From an uncultured Geobacteraceae bacterium (GTDB taxonomy: Bacteria; Desulfobacterota; Desulfuromonadia; Geobacterales; Pseudopelobacteraceae): a stretch of 64,000 nucleotides of DNA. This document shows, one piece after another, positions 55,769-64,000 of this stretch. A program made the translations under genes and the position numbers. The stretch lies in contig CAIUSO010000114.1 in the NCBI GenBank assembly GCA_903901875.1, positions 22,655 through 86,654 of the forward strand. The letters run 5' to 3'. How positions within the stretch are numbered: the first letter of the stretch is position 1; each line of letters opens with the position of its first letter. The notes beneath the pieces were generated by a model that saw only the letters and a list, made by a program, of their open reading frames with translations, was not told the origin of the DNA and did not search any database.

Positions 55769-56794
55769 TTATTTCCACGACAATGAAACAGAGCCATCTA
55801 GCCCATCGGCACCATCACCGCCTGCACCACCTCCTGCACCGACTACCACCGTTATAGTCTGGCCGGTAACCACTGTAAATGAACCACCGGCAATCTTGCC
55901 GCCACCAGCGGCACTCCATCTATCGGGGCAAACACCGTTGCTATTAGCTCCGCCTATCGTATTAGTTGCGGAACCAACAACACCACAACGACCTGAATCG
56001 CAAAGTCCAATTCCACCGCCGCCACCATTCGCCGTTGCTTTAATTACAGAACTATACGCAATTGATGACACACCACCATAACCGCCTCCCTCCGTACCGC
56101 CACCATCTGTAAAACCCCACGTACCGCCTGCTGCTCCAATGAGATAGTTAACGGATACGGTGGCATTCGAGGTAAATGTATGAGTATAGGTGCCCGCTGA
56201 ACTTTGTATAAAGGAACCGGCATCGTTTACATTCGCTGCGCCGATAATGTAATTTGCTGTTTTTACCGTTTCAACATTACCGGCCAGATCCTTGGCAAAA
56301 TACATTAATGTGGTGGTTGATGGTAATACAATTGGTGCAGTATACACTGCTGAATTCGTTGTTGGGGTAACCCCGGTGGTACTATAATAAATCGTTGCGG
56401 ACTCGTTTGCCGTTAAGGTCACGACTTGCTGAGTTGTGTAGCTCCCTGAAGGCACTGATGCGGTAGAAACGGGAGGGATTTTATCAGTCGGTGTGGTAGG
56501 TGTTGTCGGTGTGGTAGAGTTCGACGCCCCGCCACTCAAAGCGGACCAACTAGTTCCATTACAGAATTCTATGGCATTTGCAGTTGAATTGTAGCGAATT
56601 GCCCCCGATGACACACTCGTGCATGCCAAACCGGTGCTACCCAGTTTGATTTCACCTTTTACCTCAATTTTAGCAGTGGGTTCGGTTGTAGTACCAACAC
56701 CAATGCTGCCATCAACCAATAAGTTACCATTGCCTGCGAACACATGTGCGGCTGCCAATAAGAGTCCTGCGAATAGTAAAACCAGAGTTTTCAT
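55769..56794 (-). CDS. Secreted Gly-rich protein with chitobiase-like domain
   Basis: 341 residues; ATG 56794 with GGGAGG five bases before. Signal peptide (about 1-20), a region with CNGTSWSALSGG typical of phage/adhesin-like head sequences (about 20-95), Thr/Pro linker, a CHB_HEX_C-type Ig-like repeat (about 110-190, TIYYSTTGVTPTTNSAVYT and YFAKDLAGNVETV), and a C-terminal Gly-rich domain with GGGGGIG and VVVGAGGGAGGDGAD. Probably surface exposed. Function unknown. Separate from the cheW unit by its orientation; base composition is lower in GC than the region before. Confidence 0.75.
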   Translation of the reverse strand: MKTLVLLFAGLLLAAAHVFAGNGNLLVDGSIGVGTTTEPTAKIEVKGEIKLGSTGLACTSVSSGAIRYNSTANAIEFCNGTSWSALSGGASNSTTPTTPTTPTDKIPPVSTASVPSGSYTTQQVVTLTANESATIYYSTTGVTPTTNSAVYTAPIVLPSTTTLMYFAKDLAGNVETVKTANYIIGAANVNDAGSFIQSSAGTYTHTFTSNATVSVNYLIGAAGGTWGFTDGGGTEGGGYGGVSSIAYSSVIKATANGGGGGIGLCDSGRCGVVGSATNTIGGANSNGVCPDRWSAAGGGKIAGGSFTVVTGQTITVVVGAGGGAGGDGADGLDGSVSLSWK

Positions 56795-56873
56795 TGAGAC
56801 CTCCCGGAGCATAATTTGCCTGAATTTATACTGTAACGTGCCACTCCCACCCGTGAGAGCAGCCAGCTGGTGA

Positions 56874-58130
56874 TCAGTTAAGAATCCTGATGTTTTTCAT
56901 TTTCACCGTGCCACCCACAATATGGGGTGCGCCCTGAATTGTCGTCATGCCATTATTTGTGGTGAAGTCACTGCTATATCCACCATCTAACGTGAGGGAC
57001 ATATTATTTTTATTTATGTCACTGGTGATTACGTCTTCTTTAAATGAGAGTGATTGTAACTGTATGACATCACGATCGACGGCGGCAGTGTATGCATCCT
57101 TAATGGTGAGGTACCCTTGTTTGTTAGCTATTCTGACCGGCGGAGTGGTAGTGCAAAGAGCCAGTGATGCCGTCGGAGTTTTGCCCAAACTGTCTTTCAC
57201 TTTTACGGTGAAGCTGCTACATCCGGCAACGGTGGGCATTCCACTGACAACACCGGTCGAAGTATCCAGATTAAACCCGACGGGTAAGCTACCCGAACTG
57301 ACAGACCACGTGAAGGGCGCAGTGAGACCGGCTGTCGCCAGAATTTCATTGTATGGCATATACGTTTTGGCTTGGGACATTGTTTTGGTTGTGATACCGG
57401 CCACGTTGATGGTGACAGGCCACAGTCCCGTACCGCTATCGGGGGCGATGACGCCTATAAAAAACGTACCGTTGCCACCTTGGGTTGGGATACCGCTAAT
57501 AACACCGGTGGCTTCATTGAGAGTTAAGCCAGGTGGCAATGATGACCCCCATTTGAGTGACCATGAGTATGTCGGAATCGTCCCTGCTTTTGGGTATGTT
57601 AGCATTCCGCCGGTTGCTTTCATTGTCTGACTATAAAATGTGCCACCAACTGCATCAGGCAATGGCAAAAGAGTAGTAAGTGCAAGAGGAGGATTCGCGA
57701 TGAAGCGTGCGGTAATTGTATGGTTGCTGTGTAAGCTGTTAAAAGTGTAACTTTTTATTGTCCCGCCAGAATCACTGTTGATTGCCTCGACTAAAACGCT
57801 ATCAACGAGTACATCCGCAATCTGATATCCTTGATCCGGCTCAATCCTGAAAGTTTTGGTCGAACCATATGTAATTGCAGTAGTGCCGATCGGATAGATA
57901 GTACCACCAGTGCCGGTAGTGGCGGTAATAATGGCAACATAATTCCCCGATGGGGTCTTGCTGACCATATTACCGATCTCGTCATATTCGTAAGTAATTT
58001 TCTGGCCATTTTCAAAAGTAACGACGTGGAGCCGATCAAGTTCATCATATTCATAACTTATTGATGAGCTGAAAAGCGGAACGGGTAAGACTAACAGAAA
58101 AAACATGTTGTACAATAGTCGTAGATACAT
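56874..58130 (-). CDS. Secreted protein with RHS-like start and putative Ig domains
   Basis: 418 residues; GGAGG precedes the ATG. Signal peptide (about 1-22), then two YD/RHS-type repeats (SYEYDELDRLHVVTFENG, ITYEYDEIGNMVSK), a repeat domain of the InlB/TTGTGGTIYPIG kind, and two He_PIG-like Ig domains (SLPPGLTLNEATGVISGIP and SLPVGFNLDTSTGVVSGMP). Such combinations are typical of surface or cargo proteins. Upstream of the neighbouring Gly-rich gene (61 nt before its start), so likely one operon. Confidence 0.8.
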   Translation of the reverse strand: MYLRLLYNMFFLLVLPVPLFSSSISYEYDELDRLHVVTFENGQKITYEYDEIGNMVSKTPSGNYVAIITATTGTGGTIYPIGTTAITYGSTKTFRIEPDQGYQIADVLVDSVLVEAINSDSGGTIKSYTFNSLHSNHTITARFIANPPLALTTLLPLPDAVGGTFYSQTMKATGGMLTYPKAGTIPTYSWSLKWGSSLPPGLTLNEATGVISGIPTQGGNGTFFIGVIAPDSGTGLWPVTINVAGITTKTMSQAKTYMPYNEILATAGLTAPFTWSVSSGSLPVGFNLDTSTGVVSGMPTVAGCSSFTVKVKDSLGKTPTASLALCTTTPPVRIANKQGYLTIKDAYTAAVDRDVIQLQSLSFKEDVITSDINKNNMSLTLDGGYSSDFTTNNGMTTIQGAPHIVGGTVKMKNIRILN

Positions 58131-58285
58131 TTAGTCCTCCTCTCAAATTGAGTCGCACACCCCAGCCAGACAGCATGGACAGGTTGGTGGCCAATCACTC
58201 TCCAATTGCACACACGGTGCCAATCGCATAAAAACAAATTATAGATTTAATTACAGCATGTTATAAATCATGTTTTTACAAAATA

Positions 58286-58526
58286 CCTGCGACAAAAGTT
58301 GACAGCAGGCAATCACTTCACATGAGAAGCGTGTATTTACTGATGGTTACGCCTTGCAACCAAAGCTCGTTTTGTCGCAGGGGTACCATAATTAACTCGA
58401 ATCACACCCCACCTGTTTTGCACCGAAAACCCCTGCGACAAAACGAGCTTTTTATGTATCAACTACAATGGATATCTCACTGTTTTACTTAATAATTTCA
58501 ATTTTACTGTCAATTTCTGTCGCAGG
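58286..58526. repeat. Repeat cluster in front of the RHS gene
   Basis: The 12-mer CCTGCGACAAAA occurs at 58286 and 58432, and its complement TTTTGTCGCAGG at 58370, with a one-mismatch copy at 58515. Copies two and three belong to a perfect 23-bp inverted repeat (58362-58384 and 58429-58451) with a 44-nt loop and five T's after. The DNA between 58131 and 58644 has no other gene-like content. It could be a transcription terminator, a small-RNA or attenuator region, or a protein-binding array. Confidence 0.75.
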
Positions 58527-58644
58527 CATCCATTTCACATGCATCGAGCAACACCCTGTATTTGTTTGTTATTTACAAACTCTTTCTTTGGCACATGTTC
58601 TGCAAAAATTAGTATGTGATTTATACGCCCACGGAGGAAAAACC

Positions 58645-61600
58645 ATGAGCACATTTAAGAAGATGTCCGCCATACTGCTATTGGTAGCAACACTCTTACT
58701 GGCTAATTCACCGACCATTCTCGCAAAGACCTTGGAAAAAGTATCATTGAGCGGGGAAGGCACCAGTACCGGCCTCCCTGACCTTTTCACCGGTACTTTC
58801 AGCTATTCAATTCCCATTGATGTGCCGGTTGGCCGAAAAGGTATGGACCCCGGTCTCTCGCTGAATTATAGAAGCGGCATGGGCAACGGAGAAGTTGGTG
58901 TCGGGTGGGAACTTGATCTGGGTGCCATTCAGCGGCCACAACCCTCAAGCGGTGCGGTAAGCTATTCATCGGATAATTTTCTGTATACCAGTAACGGTTC
59001 AACAATCAGCTTGGTTTCAATGGGCTCCGGCAAATACCAGGCTAAAATTGAAGGCGCATTCTCAAAAATACAACAGCTAACAGCCAGCGATTCAAGACCC
59101 TATTGGGTTGTTACCGATAAGGTTGGTCGCCGGTTTATGTTTGGGCAAACAGCTGCGTCGCGACAGGATGATCCGTCAAACAGTGCTAATATTTACAAGT
59201 GGAAACTGGATAAAATAGTCGATACAAACGGGAATTACATAGCTATTTCCTATTTCAAAGATAACGGTCAAATTTATCTGAGCCGTATCCAGTATACGGG
59301 TAATAAGGATTTTCTACCCTCTAATTGTGTTCTTTTTTATTGGAATCAGCGCACCGACGTCTACCAAGAGCCGAATATTTTTAAAAACAATGTAACCACG
59401 AACTATGTATTAGGTTTGATCGAGATTAGTAATTCTAACAATAAAATAAAAGGCTACCTGCTTGGTCATGCAAAATCTCAATCAACTAACAGCTTACTTA
59501 CTTCCGTTGAGGTGCTCACCAAAAATGCTGATGGTACCAGCTTGCAACAAACCGGACTTGTAATTAGTAAAATGAGCTACGACCAGTCTGGTGGAGAGAC
59601 AGTGGATCTTCTTACTAAAATATCCAATGAAATCAGCGCATCAACTATAATAACGTACTCGCAAACGGCAGTTACGGGGTCTTCGAATCTGGCACTAAAT
59701 GTCTCCTCTGTAATTTCAGATGATGGCAATGGCAACGCTTCGACTTCTTATTATAAATATTCTGGTGGATACTATTATGGACCTGAAAATGATTTTAGAG
59801 GCTTTAACTGGGTTGAAGCTCGTGGCCCGGTTAGCTCAGAGGGAACACAAATCAGAACGAAGACTTATTTTCATCAAGGAAATTTTACTGAGGTCGGCAA
59901 CTACAACATCGATGATTTTAGATATTCAAGTATACCGAGCCTTGACGTATCGAACGTATCAATAGGTTATATGAAGGGGAAACCTTATTTTTCAATATCA
60001 ACGGTGGTCAGTGGTGTTCATTCAGGAAATGAAGATATCAGTGGTGAAGGGCAGGTTATTTCCAAAAAAATGACCACCTACTCTCCGAACCTACGGCCTG
60101 ATTCAACATATTACTTCACGCCCCCCATACAGACCGATACCTACAGGTATGACGGTGACGCAACGTATGTGCAGACCAGATCGGCATTTGAGTATGACAC
60201 CATAGGTAATATAATCACCGAAAAGTTGCAAGCTGACCTCAGTGCCCCGGATAACGACCGAACCATCAGCAGAATTTTTCTCTCCGGCACCACCAGCAAT
60301 ATTACCGGACTACCAGCCACGGAGAGTGTTTATCAAGGTATAGGCATAAATGCCTCTAACAAAATTGCCGAAAGAAATTACTATTATGATGATATCACCA
60401 CGTGTAATGGGTCACCAACCGGCAGCCAAGCACCAATTTACGGCAATCTGACGCGTATTGTAAGCTGGCTGAATGGAGGCACAAACCCGGAAATCCGTAT
60501 GGCCTATGATGGCAGTGGTAATCCTGCCTGCCGCAGAGATGCTGCGGGCAATATTACCACCTTCAGCTATGACACCCCAAGCAATACATTCCCCATTTCT
60601 ATGACCACCCCACTTGGCAAACGGACCTCAACCCAATATTACGGTGTTAACGGCGTGGCGACCGATACCGGCTTATACGGCCAGGTTAAAAGTTTCACGG
60701 ATACAAATGGCACTATGACGGTAAAGGTCTATGATTCGTTCGGGCGGCAAACGAAGGTTACAAATCCAGACAACACTTGGACCAGTTGGTCGTACAATCA
60801 GTTCGGCACTGTGGGCAGTCAGAATGTGCTCACAACTTTATCAACGGGTGCCTGGTCAACCAGTTACTTTGATGGTTTCGGACGAACCTTCCGGACCGCA
60901 ACCCAAGGACCTGAATCTAAATCAATTACTATCGACACGCTCTATGACTCACGGGGCCTGGTGAAAAGCAAATCACTCCCATACATTTCCGGCCAAGAAT
61001 CCCCGACTCATGTTCTGACCAATTACGATCCAATCGGTCGAATACTTCAGGCCAGTCAAGAAACGTCAAGCTCTCCCATTCGTTCATCGGCCTGCTATGA
61101 TAAAAATATTACCGTGAAAATTGATTCAAATAATCATAGACGGCGTGAAGTTCATGACAATTCGGGAAAATTGATCAAGGTTGAAGAGTATAAAGGAACC
61201 TATTCATCATGCAGCACGGAAGAAGGCACACCCTATGCCACGACAACCTATCAATATGATACCTTGGGCAATCTGCGCTTCGTAACCAATGCCAAGGGTA
61301 AGCAAGGCATTTCAGGCAACCAGACGGAAGTTCGTTACGATACCCTTGGTCGCAAGACATTCATTAACGACCCGGATATGGGCTCGTGGTATTATGAATA
61401 TGATGCAAACGGTAACCTGCTGAAGCAGACCGATGCCAAAGGGCAGATCGTCAACTTTTCCTATGATCCATTAAACCGACTGCAAACAAAATCCTATGGG
61501 TCAACCGTTGTTCTGACCAACTATTACGATGATACCGTTGCCGGTTATTTCAACGACGGGCACCTTACCAGAATGGTAGATACCTCCGGGCAGGCTGTTT

Positions 61601-63315
61601 ATAATTACGACAGCATGGGGAGAATACAGTCCGCCGACAAAACGATTGGCGGAACCACTTACAATCTGGGATTTTCCTATCTTAACGGGCTTCTCAGCAG
61701 CATTACCTACCCGGATGGTGAAAAGGTCAGCTATACCTATGATACCGGAACTCTCAAGGGCGTCACCGGGTTTATTGGCTATTCCGATTTTGATGCGTTC
61801 AATAGGCCGCTGAGCGCAGCATATGGCTATGGTGGTGCAAGCTCCCGTTATAACTATTATCCCGACACCAAGAGGCTGCACACCCTCACGGTTACCAGTC
61901 CGACCCAAGGGTTATTGATCGATAATGATTATGCGTATGACAGCAAGGGTAATATTTCAAGCATTACCGACAATCTCGGTAAAGTGTTGCCAACAAATCT
62001 ATCAAGTGAAACCTATAATCTTGGTGTCGGACGCGCCCATTGGCTGAGTTACACGGGCAGTGGCAGGTTCTTCAGCTATGACAACAACGGAAACATCACC
62101 AGTGATGGCCTGCGATCAATTTCATACAATTACGAAAACATGCCTGTTGCGGTTAATGCAACCCAATTCGCCTATGACGGCAACAACACACGAGTAACAA
62201 AGAGCGGCCCCGGCACTACTACCGTTTACATCGACAAACTTTACGAATGCACCAATGGCACCTGCCGGAAGTATATTTTTGCCGGTAATACCCGTGTTGC
62301 CATGAAGAGCGGTAACACGGTCTTATATTTTCACCCCGACCATCAAGGCGGTACCAGTGTCGTTACAGATGCAGCAGGGAATAAGATTGAAGACATCGCT
62401 TATTACCCCTTTGGCGACACCAGGCAGGACAATGGGCCATTTGTTGCAAACTACAGGTACACAGGGCAGGAACTTGACAGCGAGACAGGATTGTATAACT
62501 ATAATGCACGGCTGTATGATCCGGAGTTGGGGCGGTTTATGTCGCCGGATAGTATTGTGCCTGATCTGAGTAATCCACAAAGCTTGAATCGCTATGGTTA
62601 TGTGAATAATAACCCCACGAACTTTACTGATCCAACGGGGCATGACCCCACGATGACATTTATAATTGGTGAAACTGAAGTCGACCCCGTTTTGGGTGCA
62701 ACGGTGGCAGTCACTATAGTAGTTGCAGACGTGATAGTGGCTAATTGGGATGGTATTACTAAAGGATGTGACGAAGCGTGGAATGGCGTAAAAAATGCTG
62801 CCCAGAGTGTGTGGAATTCAATTTTTGGTGGTGGTGGAGGCAACAGTTCACCGCCACCACCACCACCAAAATCGTATGTGAGTTCGTTTAATGTTGTTGG
62901 AAGTAAATATTCCTCTGGTTCTTATGCCTACGTCCAAAATAATCCGATTAACAGAAGAGACCCAAGAGGATTGGCATGGAGTGACATCCCAGGAGCTCTT
63001 TCCCAAGCTTTTACTGGTGCAGCAAATGCAATTGCAGATATTGCACTGAATGGCCCGACAGCAGCAAAAGGGCTTATGGCTTTAGCTGCTTCCACAGAAA
63101 TTCTACCTCTTGCTTTAGCTGCTGCTCCTTCGGCTACATCAATATGCCAATTGGGTATGGTAGCCGCTGGAACACCGACGGCACAAAACATTTTAAATCA
63201 AGCCCCAGATATTATCAGCGCTTATTTGCCAGGTTCACCTACTCCGACTCCTGTTGGATATAATAATGGATTGGTAAGCGCCATATTAGGACAACTTGGA
63301 TATGAAATTAAATAG
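58645..63315 (+). CDS. Secreted SpvB/RHS-repeat protein, probable polymorphic toxin
   Basis: 1556 residues from ATG 58645 (GGAGG seven bases before), which begins a signal peptide (about 1-27). SpvB-type N-terminal segment (GLPDLFTGTFSYSIPIDVP; NYRSGMGNGEVGVGWELDL, about 37-90), about 25 YD repeats (YDTLGNLRFVTN and so on), and an RHS core end YNARLYDPELGRFMSPDSI followed by NRYGYVNNNPTNFTDPTGH. A Gly/Pro spacer (GGGGGNSSPPPPPPK) and a second core-like junction YAYVQNNPINRRDPRGL precede the C-terminal tip of about 120 residues, rich in Ala. The tip has no motif I recognise. RHS shells enclose a toxic tip, so this is probably a contact toxin (inference). Small downstream gene fits an immunity partner. 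Confidence 0.88.
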   Translation: MSTFKKMSAILLLVATLLLANSPTILAKTLEKVSLSGEGTSTGLPDLFTGTFSYSIPIDVPVGRKGMDPGLSLNYRSGMGNGEVGVGWELDLGAIQRPQPSSGAVSYSSDNFLYTSNGSTISLVSMGSGKYQAKIEGAFSKIQQLTASDSRPYWVVTDKVGRRFMFGQTAASRQDDPSNSANIYKWKLDKIVDTNGNYIAISYFKDNGQIYLSRIQYTGNKDFLPSNCVLFYWNQRTDVYQEPNIFKNNVTTNYVLGLIEISNSNNKIKGYLLGHAKSQSTNSLLTSVEVLTKNADGTSLQQTGLVISKMSYDQSGGETVDLLTKISNEISASTIITYSQTAVTGSSNLALNVSSVISDDGNGNASTSYYKYSGGYYYGPENDFRGFNWVEARGPVSSEGTQIRTKTYFHQGNFTEVGNYNIDDFRYSSIPSLDVSNVSIGYMKGKPYFSISTVVSGVHSGNEDISGEGQVISKKMTTYSPNLRPDSTYYFTPPIQTDTYRYDGDATYVQTRSAFEYDTIGNIITEKLQADLSAPDNDRTISRIFLSGTTSNITGLPATESVYQGIGINASNKIAERNYYYDDITTCNGSPTGSQAPIYGNLTRIVSWLNGGTNPEIRMAYDGSGNPACRRDAAGNITTFSYDTPSNTFPISMTTPLGKRTSTQYYGVNGVATDTGLYGQVKSFTDTNGTMTVKVYDSFGRQTKVTNPDNTWTSWSYNQFGTVGSQNVLTTLSTGAWSTSYFDGFGRTFRTATQGPESKSITIDTLYDSRGLVKSKSLPYISGQESPTHVLTNYDPIGRILQASQETSSSPIRSSACYDKNITVKIDSNNHRRREVHDNSGKLIKVEEYKGTYSSCSTEEGTPYATTTYQYDTLGNLRFVTNAKGKQGISGNQTEVRYDTLGRKTFINDPDMGSWYYEYDANGNLLKQTDAKGQIVNFSYDPLNRLQTKSYGSTVVLTNYYDDTVAGYFNDGHLTRMVDTSGQAVYNYDSMGRIQSADKTIGGTTYNLGFSYLNGLLSSITYPDGEKVSYTYDTGTLKGVTGFIGYSDFDAFNRPLSAAYGYGGASSRYNYYPDTKRLHTLTVTSPTQGLLIDNDYAYDSKGNISSITDNLGKVLPTNLSSETYNLGVGRAHWLSYTGSGRFFSYDNNGNITSDGLRSISYNYENMPVAVNATQFAYDGNNTRVTKSGPGTTTVYIDKLYECTNGTCRKYIFAGNTRVAMKSGNTVLYFHPDHQGGTSVVTDAAGNKIEDIAYYPFGDTRQDNGPFVANYRYTGQELDSETGLYNYNARLYDPELGRFMSPDSIVPDLSNPQSLNRYGYVNNNPTNFTDPTGHDPTMTFIIGETEVDPVLGATVAVTIVVADVIVANWDGITKGCDEAWNGVKNAAQSVWNSIFGGGGGNSSPPPPPPKSYVSSFNVVGSKYSSGSYAYVQNNPINRRDPRGLAWSDIPGALSQAFTGAANAIADIALNGPTAAKGLMALAASTEILPLALAAAPSATSICQLGMVAAGTPTAQNILNQAPDIISAYLPGSPTPTPVGYNNGLVSAILGQLGYEIK

Positions 63316-63329
63316 TTGGGAAGTGGCGA

Positions 63330-63857
63330 ATGAAAAAAACTCTATACAAAATTAGAACTACTCTGGGAAACTTGCCAATATTAGAATTATTATTGATTAT
63401 AGCCGGAACAATAATTTTGCTAAGAGGAATAATGGCTTATAAAACCGGGGCATTGATTCCGCAAACAAATAAATCAGGTTTGATGACAGCACCTTATGCA
63501 ATTTCAGTCGGTATATTGATGATCATTATTGGAGCTGCTTTTATGGTAGCAAATTTTTATAAAACAAAGCAGGGCAGCGTAACTATTAAATATATCTATG
63601 ATATTGGTAAGCATCAAGTTGTTGTAAAGAATAAAAACAAATCGTGGGGAGTTGTGAATTCACTAGATTTGGTTTTAAATGATGGGCGACTTCTAACTTT
63701 TTACTGCACAACTAGCAAGGTTGCTGTAATGCTTCTCAATGATTTTATTATAGATCAGAAGGCTGAACTTGAAATCAGAACTGAAAATGGCCAAGATTGT
63801 GATCTGATTGGTAGTAATGCCTATGCTCATGGGATTGTATCATTAACAAAACTTTAG
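63330..63857 (+). CDS. Small membrane protein, candidate immunity protein
   Basis: 175 residues, 14 nt after the RHS gene. Two membrane helices (about 18-37 and 52-75), then a soluble beta-rich domain (SVTIKYIYDIGKHQVVVKNK; DLVLNDGRLLTFYC). A markedly AT-rich coding sequence, unlike the GC-rich genes to the left. Position directly after a toxin tip is the rule for immunity genes, and membrane types protect against pore-forming tips. No family recognised, so the role is inference from context. Confidence 0.7.
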   Translation: MKKTLYKIRTTLGNLPILELLLIIAGTIILLRGIMAYKTGALIPQTNKSGLMTAPYAISVGILMIIIGAAFMVANFYKTKQGSVTIKYIYDIGKHQVVVKNKNKSWGVVNSLDLVLNDGRLLTFYCTTSKVAVMLLNDFIIDQKAELEIRTENGQDCDLIGSNAYAHGIVSLTKL

Positions 63858-63861
63858 TAGG

Positions 63862-64000
63862 TAGAGTAGAGTGCAGGTTTCACCCTGCCCTCCCTCATCA
63901 AACCGTGCGTGCGGTTTTCCCGCACACGGCTTTCCGATGTTCTTCACCGTAAGGCATGCGCTTTCGTCCAGCCCGCTGTTGTCGGCACTTTGTACAGGGC
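63862..64000 (-). mobile_element. 3' end of a group II intron (partial)
   Basis: The minus strand has a textbook domain V (63900-63932): AGCCGTGTGCGG, GAAA tetraloop, ACCGCACGCACGGTTT, with the AGC triad and CG bulge, then a domain VI hairpin GCAGG/CCTGC and the 3' end near 63862. In the DNA before domain V, an ORF ending GKTARTV is open in one frame. The reverse transcriptase would lie beyond the right edge. The intron ends just after the immunity-like gene stop. Confidence 0.75.

Noticed and set aside
1..64000. CRISPR array, tRNA or rRNA genes
   Set aside because: I saw no regularly spaced repeats and no tRNA- or rRNA-like sequence; the only short repeats are those listed.

Overview
The window reads like a chromosomal segment of a Geobacteraceae/Desulfuromonadales-type deltaproteobacterium (Geobacter, Trichlorobacter or a Pelobacter relative). 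This placement is inferred from gene content and is not proven. The signs are many PAS-rich hybrid histidine kinases, a GEMM-I riboswitch, ResB/CcsA cytochrome c maturation genes, a periplasmic nitrate reductase, TupABC, CbiMNQO and MeaB.

1-32.6 kb is a signalling island, almost all on the minus strand. Reading upstream to downstream within each cluster: (a) a cobalamin-binding sensor, an HQWRQP-type kinase and a giant hybrid kinase that runs off the left edge; (b) a plus-strand BaeSR-like pair that ends against a convergent HipBA module; (c) a CHASE-PAS hybrid kinase with HPt followed by two more hybrid kinases, one of which has lost most of its N-terminal receiver to an out-of-frame deletion; (d) a photoactive-yellow-protein (PYP) homologue followed by a 1159-residue hybrid kinase, with a sigma70 promoter, a cyclic-di-GMP-I riboswitch and an intrinsic terminator in front; (e) a degenerate hemerythrin-like protein and a REC-PAS-GGDEF-EAL protein that can make or break c-di-GMP; (f) a multi-PAS NarX-like kinase with a NarL-like regulator, and a MASE3-like membrane kinase. 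Two gene remnants (an AAA ATPase and a chemotaxis receptor tail) show decay in the island.

32.9-41 kb is respiratory. ResB and CcsA (haem c maturation) lie on plus. On minus is a nap operon (napD, napA, napB, a two-cluster ferredoxin, a PAS protein, an HPP-family membrane protein and an unknown exported protein), with an FNR/HcpR-like palindrome about 41 bp upstream of the predicted start. 41-46.8 kb holds an SDR/DUF2867 protein, a DUF4124 protein, the TupABC oxyanion transporter and a fused CbiM-PDGLE transporter subunit. 46.9-49.8 kb is a cobalamin riboswitch with terminator driving cbiMNQO; hldD and meaB follow. 51.9-55.7 kb is envelope and chemotaxis housekeeping (DUF948, YtxH, MltD, a TPR membrane protein, CheW).

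55.8-64 kb is accessory. It has two secreted repeat proteins, an intergenic region with four copies of a 12-bp motif and a 23-bp inverted repeat, a 1556-residue SpvB/RHS protein with two RHS core junctions and a likely toxic tip, a small membrane protein suited to be its immunity partner, and the 3' end of a group II intron entering from the right edge.

The most interesting unit is (d)+(e): a predicted blue-light receptor whose expression is predicted to respond to c-di-GMP, next to a predicted oxygen-responsive c-di-GMP enzyme. The window also holds several cobalamin-linked parts: a B12-binding sensor, a B12 riboswitch, cobalt uptake, and MeaB, the chaperone of a B12 enzyme.
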